DNA of 42,703 bases from Tardiphaga sp. GTDB lineage: Bacteria; Pseudomonadota; Alphaproteobacteria; Rhizobiales; Xanthobacteraceae. Each line of letters opens with the position of its first letter. Position 1 is the first letter of the stretch. Location of the stretch: contig NZ_JAQGJT010000116.1 in NCBI RefSeq assembly GCF_028290495.1, positions 1 to 42,703 of the forward strand, written 5' to 3'. A program made the translations under genes and the position numbers. The notes under the pieces were generated by a model. That model worked only from the letters and a program-made list of their open reading frames with translations. It had not been told where the DNA came from and searched no databases. Positions 27,084 to 36,746 of this stretch are shown here, one piece after another.

Positions 27084-27097
27084 CTTTGACCTTCAAG
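27084..27097. promoter_or_regulatory. MarR-type operator candidate B1 (marR side)
   Basis: CTTTG-ACCT-TCAAG, 84-97 bp before the marR ATG. It is the weakest of the seven sites (three of five arm positions symmetric) but matches the shared pattern and spacing. Confidence 0.5.
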
Positions 27098-27160
27098 CAA
27101 TAACCGAGCCACCGCAAGTCAAAACGCCGCAGCTTCCCGGGCGCCGGATTCCCGATATTT

Positions 27161-27174
27161 CTTTAGGCTTCAAA
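27161..27174. promoter_or_regulatory. MarR-type operator candidate B2 (ABC operon side)
   Basis: CTTTA-GGCT-TCAAA, 152-165 bp before the binding-protein ATG and 77 bp from site B1. Confidence 0.6.
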
Positions 27175-27247
27175 CAAATTGGCCTGCCGTTTGCATAGCC
27201 GTTTTCACGGTTAGCCCGCGATACGCTTGCTTGCAGCGGCAGACATT

Positions 27248-27263
27248 CTCAGAATAGTCTGAG
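27248..27263. promoter_or_regulatory. Perfect dyad CTCAGA-ATAG-TCTGAG upstream of the ABC operon
   Basis: Perfect 6-bp arms with a 4-bp spacer, 63-78 bp before the binding-protein ATG. It is unrelated to the TTTTA-type operator. It could bind a second regulator or sit in the mRNA leader. Confidence 0.4.
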
Positions 27264-27325
27264 GCAGGAACCATTCGGGTTGGCGGGATTTCGGCCGCAA
27301 AGCGCGGCCGACCAGAGGAGAGATC

Positions 27326-28498
27326 ATGAAGCAGCAGATCAAATTGGCCGGCCTGGCCGCCCTGATGAGCGTCGCGGCCTTGCCGGCCGTCGCGCAGGAA
27401 AAAATCAAGATCGGCGTGATCGTGTCGCTGTCCGGCGCCGGCGCCGTGCTCGGCCAGCAGGCCCGCGACGGCTTCAACCTCGCCGTCAAGGACCTCGGCG
27501 GCAAGATGGGCGGCAAGGAAGTCGAAGTCATCGTCGTCGATGATGAATTGAAGCCCGACGTCGCCGTCACCAAGGTCAAGGGCCTTTTGGAGCGCGACAA
27601 GGTCGACTTCGTGGTCGGCCCGATCTTCTCCAACATCCTCGGCGCGATCCACAAGCCGGTGACCGAGAACAAGACGTTCCTGATCAGCCCGAACGCCGGT
27701 CCGTCCAGCTTCGCTGGCAAGGAATGCAATCCGTTCTTCTATGTGACGTCGTATCAGAACGACCAGATCCACCAGATCCTCGGCAAGGTCGCGCAGGAGC
27801 GCGGCTACAAGAAGGTCTATCTGATGACGCCGAACTACCAGGCCGGCAAGGACTTCGTCGCCGGCGTCAAGATGGACTTCAAGGGCGAAGTCCTCGAGGA
27901 ATCCTATCTGCCGCTCGGCACGCTGGACTTCCAGGCCGAACTCTCCAAGATCGCTGCGATGAAGCCCGACGCTGTGCTGACCTTCATGCCGGGCGGCATG
28001 GGCGTCAACCTCGTCAAGCAGTACAAGCAGGCCGGCCTGCTCGACCGCATCCCGTTCCTGTCCACCTTCACCGTCGACGAATCGACGCTGCCGGCGCAGC
28101 AGGATGCTGCTTTGGGCATGTTCGGCGGCTCGAACTGGGCACCCAACCTCGATAACGCGCAGAACAAGAAGTTCGTCGCGGAATATGAGAAGACCTACAA
28201 CAGCGTGCCGGCAACCTACGCCTTCCAGTCCTATGACGCGGCGATGCTGATCAACAGCGCCGTCGTTGCCGTGAAGGGCGATCTGTCCGACAAGGCCAAG
28301 GTCGGCGCGGCGATGAAAAAAGCCGACTTCCAGTCGCTGCGCGGCGACTTCAAGTTCAGCGCCAATGGCTACCCGATCCAGGACTTCTATCTGACCAAGG
28401 TCGCCAAGCGCGCCGACGGCAAGTTCCAGACCGAAATCGCGCAGAAGGTGTTCACCAACTACGCCGACCGCTACGCCGCCAGCTGCACACCGCAGTAA
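27326..28498 (+). CDS. ABC transporter substrate-binding protein (HAAT/Liv type)
   Basis: A 390-residue periplasmic binding protein (Peripla_BP_6). The signal peptide is residues 1-24 (MKQQIKLAGLAALMS... AVAQ-EK); the mature start KIKIGVIVSLSGAGAVLGQQ is typical of the family. GAGGAGAG lies before the ATG. It heads a five-part importer operon with LivH, LivM, LivG and LivF homologues. Binding proteins of this subgroup in Rhodopseudomonas and Bradyrhizobium often bind aromatic acids. Given the island, anthranilate or a related acid is the likely ligand (inference). Confidence 0.92.
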   Translation: MKQQIKLAGLAALMSVAALPAVAQEKIKIGVIVSLSGAGAVLGQQARDGFNLAVKDLGGKMGGKEVEVIVVDDELKPDVAVTKVKGLLERDKVDFVVGPIFSNILGAIHKPVTENKTFLISPNAGPSSFAGKECNPFFYVTSYQNDQIHQILGKVAQERGYKKVYLMTPNYQAGKDFVAGVKMDFKGEVLEESYLPLGTLDFQAELSKIAAMKPDAVLTFMPGGMGVNLVKQYKQAGLLDRIPFLSTFTVDESTLPAQQDAALGMFGGSNWAPNLDNAQNKKFVAEYEKTYNSVPATYAFQSYDAAMLINSAVVAVKGDLSDKAKVGAAMKKADFQSLRGDFKFSANGYPIQDFYLTKVAKRADGKFQTEIAQKVFTNYADRYAASCTPQ

Positions 28499-28510
28499 GT
28501 CGGCGAACAC

Positions 28511-28655
28511 GCCATCGCCCAGCGATGGCCTATCAACATGGGTCCCCCCGGAAGCGGGGGCCCATACGCGCCGAGGTGCCAATCCTGTGACGGAGCCAGC
28601 GCCGATGCTTCTCAATGACGACAGTGCTTATGGGTCCCCGCTTTCGCGGGGACGA
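28511..28655. repeat. Intergenic palindromic repeats between binding-protein and permease genes
   Basis: Three hairpins: GCCATCG...CGATGGC (28511-28529), ATGGGTCCCCC...GGGGGCCCAT (28538-28565), and GGTCCCCGC-TTTC-GCGGGGAC (about 28632-28652). The latter two are halves of one mirror element with outer ATGGGTCCCC ends. Their position inside an ABC operon, after the binding-protein gene, suggests mRNA stabilisation and higher binding-protein output, a known effect of REP hairpins. Confidence 0.65.
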
Positions 28656-28699
28656 CGCGGCGGATGTTTCGCCGGCCGCGCAAAGATCGCATTCCCCGC

Positions 28700-29620
28700 A
28701 TGACCCTCACCCTTGCCCTCGTCCAGATCCTGAACGGCCTGCAGTTCGGGCTGATCCTGTTTTTGATCGCCGCCGGCCTGACGCTGGTGTTCGGCGTGAT
28801 GGACTTCATCAATCTGGCGCATGGCGTGCAGTATATGGTCGGCGCCTATTTCATTGCCGCCTTCGCCGCGATGACCGGCAGCTTCCTCTATGGCCTCGCG
28901 CTGGCGTTGCCGGCGGCGCTGGCGTTCGGCCTGCTGCTGGAGGTGTTGATCTTCCGGCATCTGTATGACCGCGACCATCTCGACCAGGTGCTGGCCACCT
29001 TCGGCGTCATCATCTTCCTCAATCAGGCCGTCAAGTTCGTCTGGGGGGCCGCGCCGCTCAACGTGCCGATGCCTGATGCGCTGTCCGGCACCATCGAAAT
29101 CGCCGATGGCATGCTTTATCCGGTGTATCGCCTCGTCATCATCGCCGTCGGCCTCGCCGTGGGCCTCGCGCTCTACCTCGTCGTCAACAAGACAAAGCTC
29201 GGCATGCTGGTGCGCGCCGGCGCGAGCAATGCGGCGATGGTCTCCGCGCTCGGCGTCAACATCCGCTTTCTCTTCACCATCGTATTCGGCGTCGGCGCCA
29301 TGCTGGCGGGCTTCGCCGGCGCGATGGTGGCGCCGATCCTGTCGGTGGAGCCCGGCATGGGCGACAACGTCCTGATCCTGGCTTTCGTGGTGATCGTGAT
29401 CGGCGGCATCGGCTCGATCCGCGGCGCGTTCATCGCAGCCCTGCTGATCGGCCTGGTCGATACGCTCGGTCGCTTCTTTGCACCATCCCTGCTCAAGCTG
29501 CTGTTCGATCCCTCGACCGCCAGCCAGACCGGCCGCGCCATTGCGCCGATGCTGATCTACATCCTGATGGCCGCGGTGCTGTTCTTCCGGCCGTCCGGCC
29601 TGTTCCCGTCGAAACACTAA
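28700..29620 (+). CDS. Branched-chain/aromatic ABC transporter permease, LivH type
   Basis: A 306-residue inner-membrane permease with about eight hydrophobic segments. It has the family sequences LTLVFGVMDFINLAHG and IGGIGSIRGAFIAALLIG near the C-terminus. The ATG at 28700 (MTLTLALVQILNG) is preferred to 28664, whose extra residues are basic and not family-like. It pairs with the LivM homologue 12 bp downstream. Confidence 0.92.
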   Translation: MTLTLALVQILNGLQFGLILFLIAAGLTLVFGVMDFINLAHGVQYMVGAYFIAAFAAMTGSFLYGLALALPAALAFGLLLEVLIFRHLYDRDHLDQVLATFGVIIFLNQAVKFVWGAAPLNVPMPDALSGTIEIADGMLYPVYRLVIIAVGLAVGLALYLVVNKTKLGMLVRAGASNAAMVSALGVNIRFLFTIVFGVGAMLAGFAGAMVAPILSVEPGMGDNVLILAFVVIVIGGIGSIRGAFIAALLIGLVDTLGRFFAPSLLKLLFDPSTASQTGRAIAPMLIYILMAAVLFFRPSGLFPSKH

Positions 29621-29632
29621 CGGGATATCGCC

Positions 29633-30612
29633 GTGAACAAATCCGTCGACCTCGATACTGCCCCTGCCATCACCGCCCCCGCGCGTGCGCGCCGCGTTGT
29701 CCTGCTGCCGCTGATTCTGTTTGCGCTGTTCGCGCTGGTGCCGCTGGCCGGCCTGTGGGGCGCGCAGAGCTTCGTGCTCTCCATCGTCACCCGCATCATG
29801 GTGCTCGGGCTCGCCGCCATGTCGCTCGACCTGCTGATCGGTTATGGCGCGATGATCTCGTTTGGCCACGCCGCCTTCGTAGGCCTCGGCGCCTACAGCG
29901 TCGCGATCCTGTCCAGCCACGGCATCACCGACGGCTTCGTCCATCTCGGCGCAGCACTGGCCGTGTCGTTCGTGTTCGCGCTGCTGACCGGCGCGATCTC
30001 GCTGCGCACCAAGGGCGTCTATTTCATCATGATCACGCTGGCCTTCGGCCAGATGCTGTATTTCCTCGGCACGTCGCTGGCCGCCTATGGCGGCGACGAC
30101 GGGCTTACGCTGGCGTCGCGCAGCACCTTGCTCGGCTCGAAGATCCTGAAGAACGACGTCGTGCTGTATTACGTCGTGTTCGGCTTCCTGCTGGGCGCCT
30201 ACCTGCTGCTGCGCGGCATCGTTGCCTCGCGCTTCGGCCGCGTGCTGCGCGGCATCCGCGAGAACCCGGTGCGGATGGAGGCGATCGGCTTTACGCCGTA
30301 TCGCTACCAGCTCGCCGCCTATGTCATCGCCGGCATGATCGCCGCCGTGGCGGGTTGCCTGCTCGCCAACCAGACCGAATTCGTCAGCCCGGCCTTCACC
30401 AGCTGGCAGCGCTCCGGTGACCTGATCTTCGCGATCGTGCTCGGCGGCCTCGGCACGCTGCACGGCGCGATCATCGGCGCTGCGGCGTTCAGCCTGCTCG
30501 CGGACATCCTGTCGCATTACACCGAACACTGGGCGCTGCTGTTCGGCCCGATCCTGATCCTCGTGGTGCTGTTTGCACGCGGCGGCATCGGCGGCCTGTT
30601 GGGGAGCAAGCC

Positions 30613-30616
<4 letters not shown>
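29633..30616 (+). CDS. Branched-chain/aromatic ABC transporter permease, LivM type
   Basis: A 327-residue permease starting with GTG at 29633. It has typical LivM segments: LLIGYGAMISFGHAAFVGLGAY, GAISLRTKGVYFIMITLAFGQ and GGLGTLHGAIIGAAAF. Its stop overlaps the LivG start by 4 bp (ATGA), so the two are translationally coupled. It forms the membrane channel with the LivH homologue. Confidence 0.92.
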
Positions 30617-31364
<748 letters not shown>

Positions 31365-31365
<1 letters not shown>

Positions 31366-32063
31366 TGCTGAATGTCACCAACCTTCAGGCCGCCTATGGC
31401 GCCGCCAAAGTGCTGTTCGATATCTCGCTGAGTATCGGCGCAGGTGAAGTCGTCACGCTGCTTGGCCGCAACGGCATGGGCAAGACGACCACGATCAATA
31501 CCATCATGGGCCTTATCCGCCCGACCGGCGGCAGCGTCACCTTTGACGACCAGGGGCTGACCGGCCTGCCGTCGTATCGCATCGCGCAGGCCGGCATCGG
31601 GCTGGTTCCGGAAGGCCGACATATCTTCCCGACGCTGACCGTGGAAGAAAACCTGCTGGCCACAGCCGCGGTGCGCCGCCCGCCGGCAAGGTGGACGTTG
31701 AAGGATATCTACGAGCTGTTTCCGCGGCTGAAGGAACGCCGCAGCAATCTCGGCACGCAACTGTCCGGCGGCGAGCAGCAGATGCTGGCAATCGGCCGCG
31801 CGCTGATGACCAATCCGAAGCTCCTGATCCTCGACGAGGCCACCGAAGGTCTCGCGCCGCTGATCAGGCTGGAAATCTGGAATTGCCTGAAGATGCTCAA
31901 GGCCGAACACCAGTCCATTCTGGTGATCGACAAGAACGTCGATGCCCTCGCCGCCTTCGCCGACCGCCACGTCATCATCGAAAAGGGCCGCGTGGTGTGG
32001 ACCGGCACCTCGGCAGAGCTGAAGGACGATCCTACCGTTAAGGATCGCTTTCTCCATGTCTGA
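31365..32063 (+). CDS. ABC transporter ATP-binding protein, LivF type
   Basis: A 232-residue ATPase with Walker A GRNGMGKTT (34-42), signature LSGGEQQMLAIGRAL and Walker B LLILDEATEGLAPLI. The start at 31365 shares one base with the livG stop (TGATG). The frame is open much further upstream, but only antiparallel to livG coding sense. It is the last transporter part; the first cupin gene begins 43 bp later on the same strand. Confidence 0.93.
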
Positions 32064-32106
32064 TAATCAGGCGCCGCCAAGCGTCAGAACCAAGGAAGGA
32101 AACATC

Positions 32107-32562
32107 GTGAAAACAGAAACCGCCGGCATCACGCGCGCCAACGAGGGCATGCAGGGCATCACCTGGAGCATCCTCGGCCAGATTTACGTGCCGAAGACCT
32201 GCACCGAAGATTCGTTCTCCTGGCACGCCACCTTCCCGGTCGGCACCTTCGTGCCGCCGCACATCCATCCCGACCAGGAAGAGTATCTCTACATCCTCGA
32301 GGGCAAGCTCGACTTCATGCTGGGCGGCGCCGATGCGCAGGCCACGCCGGGCGACCTCGTGCGCCTGCCGCGCGGCGTCCCGCACGGCATCTTCAACAAG
32401 TCGGATCAGGCGGCAAAAGTGCTGTTCTGGGTATCGCCGACGCGCCGGCTGTATGACCTGTTCTGGGGCATCCACAACATGAAGGATCAGAACCCGGCCG
32501 ACGTCGTGGCGCTGGCCGCGGAGCACAACATCCACTTCCTGCCGCCGCCTCCCGGCGCGTGA
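32107..32562 (+). CDS. Small cupin protein, paralogue 1
   Basis: A 151-residue single-domain cupin with metal ligands His52, His54, Glu58 or Glu59 and His93 (HIHPDQEE ... GVPHG). GTG at 32107 is chosen over ATG at 32056 because AAGGAAGGA lies just before it and the protein then aligns without gaps to the second island cupin (38516-38965), about 52 percent identical over the first 110 residues by hand count. It is last in the ABC operon. The activity is unknown; small metal cupins can be isomerases, decarboxylases or dioxygenases. Confidence 0.85.
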   Translation: MKTETAGITRANEGMQGITWSILGQIYVPKTCTEDSFSWHATFPVGTFVPPHIHPDQEEYLYILEGKLDFMLGGADAQATPGDLVRLPRGVPHGIFNKSDQAAKVLFWVSPTRRLYDLFWGIHNMKDQNPADVVALAAEHNIHFLPPPPGA

Positions 32563-32567
32563 ACTGC

Positions 32568-32750
32568 TTCCTTCCTTCTCCCCCGCGCGAAGCGAAGCTT
32601 CGCTAGGTGGGAGAAGGTGCCTCCGCGAAGCGGAGGCGGATGAGGGGTAGTCGCAAGGCTCGGAGTTTGGGACTACCCCTCACCCGTCTCGAACCGCTCC
32701 GCGGTTCGATCCACCCTCTCCCACAAGGGGAGAGGGGAAGTAAGAAAAGA
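32568..32750. repeat. Intergenic palindromic repeat (CTTCTCCC / GAGGGG type)
   Basis: CCTTCTCCC and GGGAGAAGG flank GCGAAGCTTCGC (perfect). CTCCGCGAAGCGGAG is a further hairpin, and ACTACCCCTCA mirrors TGAGGGGTAGT. It ends in CTCTCCCACAAGGGGAGAG. This is a well-known kind of mirror element in Bradyrhizobium-type genomes, placed between the convergent cupin and flavin monooxygenase genes. It may act as a bidirectional terminator. Confidence 0.7.
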
Positions 32751-32758
32751 GCTTCGCT

Positions 32759-34009
32759 CTACCCGCCCACCACCGATAGTCCCGGCAACGCGGCAAAGCC
32801 AGCCTTGCCGGCATAGCCCTTCACGATCGCTTCGCGCTGCGCGTAGGTCAGCACGTGCTCGACATTGTCGAAGCCGTCCGGTGCGATCTGCTCGACGGCG
32901 TCGATGACGCCTTCCGGGCCGCCACGGCGATTGGCGCGGACGATCTCGGCGGTCATCGGCAAACGCTTGCGCTCATAGGCCATCAGCGCCTGGCGCGGAT
33001 GCTCGGCATGCGCCAGCGAATCCGCCAGCGCGCGGGCATCCAGAATGGCTTGTGAGGCGCCGTTGGAGCCGACCGGATACATCGGATGCGCGGCGTCGCC
33101 GAGTAGCGTGACGCGTCCGCTCGACCAGAACGGCAACGGATCGCGGTCGCAGCAGGGATATTCCCAGAATTCCGGCGTCGCGGTGATCAAAGCGGGCACG
33201 TCGATATGCGGGACGTTGAAGCGCGCTACATGCGGCATCAGTTCTTCGCGCTTGCCGACGCGCGACCAGTCTTCGCGGCGCGGCGGAAGCGTGCCGCCAT
33301 CGCCGACCTTCACCAGCACCGCCCAGTTGGTCAGGCGGTTGCCTGCGGTCATGCCCTCCGCGATCGGATACACCACCACCTTGGCATGCAGGCCGCCGGC
33401 GACGATCATCGAATTGCCGGTCAGGAAGGCCGGCCAGTCGCGTGCGCCGCGCCACAGCATCAGCCCGTTCCAGACCGGCGGACCTTCGTTCGGGAACAGC
33501 GTGTCGCGCACCTTGGAATGAATTCCGTCGGCGCCAATCAGAATATCGCCGCGCGCGGTTTCGACATGGGCGCCGGAACGGTCGAAGAAATGCGCGGTGA
33601 CGCCGCCTTCGTCCTGCGTGAAAGCGCCAAGCCGGCGGCCGGTGTGGATCGCATCAGCACCGAGGCGCTTTTCGACCGCGCTGTGGATCACGCTCTGCAG
33701 GCGGCCGCGATGGATGGAGAATTGCGGCACGTCATGGCCCGCGCCGAAGCCGCGGGTTTCGCGCCAGACTTCCTGGCCGTGACGGTTGAGATAGTGCAGT
33801 TCGTCGGTACGTATCGCGATCGCGTCAAGCGCATCGAGCAGGCCAAGACCGGCGAGTTCGCGAATTGCATGCGGCAGCGTGTTAATGCCGACGCCAAGCT
33901 CGCGGATGCTGTCCGCCTGCTCATAAAGCTCACAGTGAATGCCCCGCGCCCGCAGCATCAGGGCCGTGGTGAGCCCGCCAATCCCGCCGCCAACGATGAT
34001 CGCCTTCAT
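32759..34009 (-). CDS. Class A FAD-dependent aromatic monooxygenase
   Basis: A 416-residue flavoprotein starting MKAIIVGGGIGGLTTALML (GxGxxG for FAD). It has the DG motif GADGIHSKVRD and the GD motif LLGDAAHPMYPVGSNGASQ. This is the layout of salicylate/3-hydroxybenzoate-type hydroxylases (NAD(P)H plus O2). The ATG at 34009 is set by the FAD motif; the frame extends to 34066. It lies 122 bp downstream of the two-domain monooxygenase gene on the same strand, probably co-transcribed. The substrate is unknown; a hydroxylated or N-substituted benzoate is likely. Confidence 0.88.
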   Translation of the reverse strand: MKAIIVGGGIGGLTTALMLRARGIHCELYEQADSIRELGVGINTLPHAIRELAGLGLLDALDAIAIRTDELHYLNRHGQEVWRETRGFGAGHDVPQFSIHRGRLQSVIHSAVEKRLGADAIHTGRRLGAFTQDEGGVTAHFFDRSGAHVETARGDILIGADGIHSKVRDTLFPNEGPPVWNGLMLWRGARDWPAFLTGNSMIVAGGLHAKVVVYPIAEGMTAGNRLTNWAVLVKVGDGGTLPPRREDWSRVGKREELMPHVARFNVPHIDVPALITATPEFWEYPCCDRDPLPFWSSGRVTLLGDAAHPMYPVGSNGASQAILDARALADSLAHAEHPRQALMAYERKRLPMTAEIVRANRRGGPEGVIDAVEQIAPDGFDNVEHVLTYAQREAIVKGYAGKAGFAALPGLSVVGG

Positions 34010-34131
34010 CCGCTTTACTCCACAGTTACTATAACGCCGGCCGGCGCCTTCTTCACCTTTCCCCACCCAACTAAGCTTCGCGGGGTGCGGAGCAGGAACG
34101 GCCTACCTTTCGATTTAACGTGCCACCCGTC

Positions 34132-36483
34132 CTATTCCGCTGCAAGCGGCTTGGCCGCTTCGGCGCGCAACTCGGCGCGGGTCTTCGGCTTAGCCTTAAT
34201 TTTCAGCTCGTCGAAATCCTGCTTGTCGCGGACGCTGTTGCGGAAGATCTGCTCCTTGCCGGGCATGTATTGCGGCGGGCAATAGGCATCCTTGGCGCCG
34301 TACCAGGCCGCCGCCTTGATGGTGAACGAGGGATCGATCAAATGCGGACGGCCGAGCGCCACCAGATCGGCGCGGCCGGCGGCCAGGATCGTGTTGACCT
34401 GATCGGCGGAAGTGATGTTGCCCACGCACATGGTGGCGACGCGGCCCTCGTTACGGACCTGCTCGGAGAACGGCGTCTGGAACATGCGCCCGTAGATCGG
34501 CTGCGCATCGCGAACGGTCTGGCCGGTAGAGATATCGACCAGATCGACGCCGTGCTCGGCAAAAGCGCGCGCGATCAAAACAGCGTCATCGCCGGTGATG
34601 CCGCCCTCGGCCCAGTCGGTAGCGGAAATGCGCACCGACATCGGCTTGTGCGATGGCCATGCGGCGCGCATCGCCTCGAACACTTCGAGCGGGAAGCGCA
34701 GCCGGTTTTCCAGCGAGCCGCCATACTCATCGCTGCGCTGGTTGGTCAGCGGCGAGATGAAGCTGGCCAGCAGGTAGCCGTGAGCGCAGTGCAGCTCCAG
34801 CATGTCGAAGCCGCAGGCATCGCCGCGCAGCGTGGACGCGACAAACTCCGCCTTCACCGCATCCATCGCCGCGCGGTCCATCTCGCGCGGCACCTGGCTG
34901 TCCGGGTAGTACGGGATCGGCGACGCCGACAGCACGTCCCACGCGCCTTCCGCCAGCGGGCGGTCCATACCGTCCCACATCAGTTTCGTCGCGCCCTTGC
35001 GACCGGCATGCCCCAACTGCAGGCAGAACTTCGCGGCCGAATTGCCATGCACGAAATCGACGATCCGTGTCCATGACGCCTGCTGCTCGTCGGTCCACAA
35101 CCCGGCGCAACCGGGCGTGATGCGCGCATCGCGGCCGACGCAGACCATTTCGGTGAAAACCAGACCAGCGCCGCCGATCGCGCGCGAGCCGTAATGCACC
35201 AGATGGAAATCGCCGGGCACGCCTTCGGTCGCCGAATACATGCACATCGGCGACACCACGGCGCGGTTGGCCAGCGTCATGTCGCGCAGCTTGATCGGCT
35301 GGAACATCGGCGCCGCCGGCTTCTTCACGTCGACGTCAAAACCCTTGGCGCGAACGGATTCCGCAAACGCCTTGTCGACTTCCTTGACGAACCCGGGCGC
35401 GCGCAAGGTCAGATTGTCGTAGGTGATCGCCTTGGAGCGCGTCATCACGCCGAAGGCGAACTGCACGGGATCGAAATCCCAGAACCGGTCGACGTGCTCG
35501 AACCACACCAGCGAGACATCTGCCGAATGCTGGATCTTCTCGGTTTCCTCGCGGCGGCCGTGCTCGTAATCGTCGAGGGCGGCCTGGACGTTCTCTGCGC
35601 GGCCCATCGACTCGTACAGCGCGATGGCATCTTCCATCGCCAGCTTGGTGCCGGAGCCGATCGAGAAATGCGCGGTTGCCTTGGCGTCGCCGAGCAGCAC
35701 CATGTTGTCGCGGACCCAGCGCTTGTTGCGGATCATTGGGAAGTTGCGCCACATCGAACGATTGATCAGCAGCTTGTGGCCCTCGAGGAACCCGCCGAAG
35801 ATCTGCTCCATGCGTTCGGCCGACTCCTGCTCGCTCAGCCCTTCCAGGCCGGCGCGCTTGAAGGTCTCCGGATCGGTTTCGAAAATCCAGGTCGAACGTC
35901 CTGCCTCATATTGATAGGCATGGGCGATGAACGGGCCCCACTCGGTTTCCTCGAACAGGAAGGTGAAGGCGTCGAGTGGTCGGGTCGAGCCCATCCAGGT
36001 AAACTTGTTGGAGCGCAGGTCGACTTCGGGTTCGAAGTGCTCGATGTACTTGTTGCGGAAGTGGCTGTTGATGCCATCCGCCAGCACCACCAGATCGCAA
36101 TCGGCGAACTGCGCTTCGTCGGTGATATCAACCTCGAAAAAGATCTTGCAGCCGAGTTCGCGGGCGCGGTCCTGCAGGATCATCAGGAGCGTACGGCGCG
36201 AGCAGCCGCAGAACCCGTTGCCGCCGACGCGGTGCACGGTGCCGCGGAAATGCACGGCGATGTCATCCCAGTAGGCGAACTCCTGGGTGATACGCTGGTA
36301 GCTCGGAAGATCGTATTTCTCGAAATTATCGAGCGTGGCATCGGAGAACACCACGCCGAAGCCGAAGGTATCATCCGGCCGGTTGCGCTCATAGACGGTA
36401 ATATCCGCCTGCGGCCGCTGCTTCTTCAACAGGATCGCGGAATACAGCCCCGCAGGTCCGCCACCGATGATCGCGATCTTCAT
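34132..36483 (-). CDS. Bifunctional 2-aminobenzoyl-CoA (or salicylyl-CoA) monooxygenase / reductase
   Basis: A 783-residue fusion. Residues 1-390 form a class A flavin monooxygenase ([15 protein letters not shown] at the start, [13 protein letters not shown] and [17 protein letters not shown]). Residues 393-760 form an Old Yellow Enzyme-type FMN oxidoreductase ([49 protein letters not shown]). Size and order equal the 2-aminobenzoyl-CoA monooxygenase/reductase described in Azoarcus evansii, which hydroxylates and then reduces the ring without cleavage. Databases also call such proteins salicylyl-CoA 5-hydroxylase/oxidoreductase. GGAGG lies 5 nt before the ATG, and operator C 35-48 bp upstream. 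It is the key enzyme for naming the island. Confidence 0.92.
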   Translation of the reverse strand: MKIAIIGGGPAGLYSAILLKKQRPQADITVYERNRPDDTFGFGVVFSDATLDNFEKYDLPSYQRITQEFAYWDDIAVHFRGTVHRVGGNGFCGCSRRTLLMILQDRARELGCKIFFEVDITDEAQFADCDLVVLADGINSHFRNKYIEHFEPEVDLRSNKFTWMGSTRPLDAFTFLFEETEWGPFIAHAYQYEAGRSTWIFETDPETFKRAGLEGLSEQESAERMEQIFGGFLEGHKLLINRSMWRNFPMIRNKRWVRDNMVLLGDAKATAHFSIGSGTKLAMEDAIALYESMGRAENVQAALDDYEHGRREETEKIQHSADVSLVWFEHVDRFWDFDPVQFAFGVMTRSKAITYDNLTLRAPGFVKEVDKAFAESVRAKGFDVDVKKPAAPMFQPIKLRDMTLANRAVVSPMCMYSATEGVPGDFHLVHYGSRAIGGAGLVFTEMVCVGRDARITPGCAGLWTDEQQASWTRIVDFVHGNSAAKFCLQLGHAGRKGATKLMWDGMDRPLAEGAWDVLSASPIPYYPDSQVPREMDRAAMDAVKAEFVASTLRGDACGFDMLELHCAHGYLLASFISPLTNQRSDEYGGSLENRLRFPLEVFEAMRAAWPSHKPMSVRISATDWAEGGITGDDAVLIARAFAEHGVDLVDISTGQTVRDAQPIYGRMFQTPFSEQVRNEGRVATMCVGNITSADQVNTILAAGRADLVALGRPHLIDPSFTIKAAAWYGAKDAYCPPQYMPGKEQIFRNSVRDKQDFDELKIKAKPKTRAELRAEAAKPLAAE

Positions 36484-36517
36484 GCAAGCCTCCGCAGGTA
36501 GAGCTTCAACCTATATA

Positions 36518-36531
36518 TTTTAACCTTAAAG
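36518..36531. promoter_or_regulatory. MarR-type operator candidate C (monooxygenase fusion)
   Basis: TTTTA-ACCT-TAAAG, 35-48 bp before the fusion ATG, with ATAT on its left as at sites A and D. On the minus strand it runs into TAAAATATAT, a plausible -10 region. Confidence 0.68.
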
Positions 36532-36746
36532 CATTTCCGTGCAAGCCCGTTTGAGCGGCAATGGGTGCCGCCTCCGCAGGCCGCCAGGTGCTCGTTCCCC
36601 GGATGCTGCGCACGGGCCCGCCCTTGCGGGCTGGTGCCCTGCTGATCCGGGGCCCCGGTTAGGCGCGAAGAGACCGGGATTCCGGATCTGCGGAGCGGCA
36701 TAAGAATGCAGCACCGCGTCCGGGAAACGAAGCCGATCAGCCTACC

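Larger units (their letters stand above)
27001..27325. other. 325-bp divergent control region between marR and the ABC operon
   Basis: It holds operator candidates at 27084-27097 and 27161-27174, a perfect dyad CTCAGA-ATAG-TCTGAG (27248-27263), and GAGGAGAG just before the binding-protein ATG. No gene-like frame is visible. Confidence 0.7.

Noticed and set aside
27170..28615. Minus-strand open frame of 481 codons opposite the binding-protein gene
   Set aside because: Antisense shadow of a well-supported periplasmic binding protein; it would also cover the marR/ABC control region.
28628..30529. Minus-strand open frame of 633 codons across the permease genes
   Set aside because: Low-complexity Gln/Glu/Arg/His composition is an artefact of antisense to hydrophobic LivH/LivM coding; no ribosome-binding site or domain.
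36540..36746. Short minus-strand frame between the fusion gene and the enoyl-CoA hydratase gene
   Set aside because: Its composition is not protein-like and it overlaps operator C and a GC hairpin; I see only intergenic sequence here.
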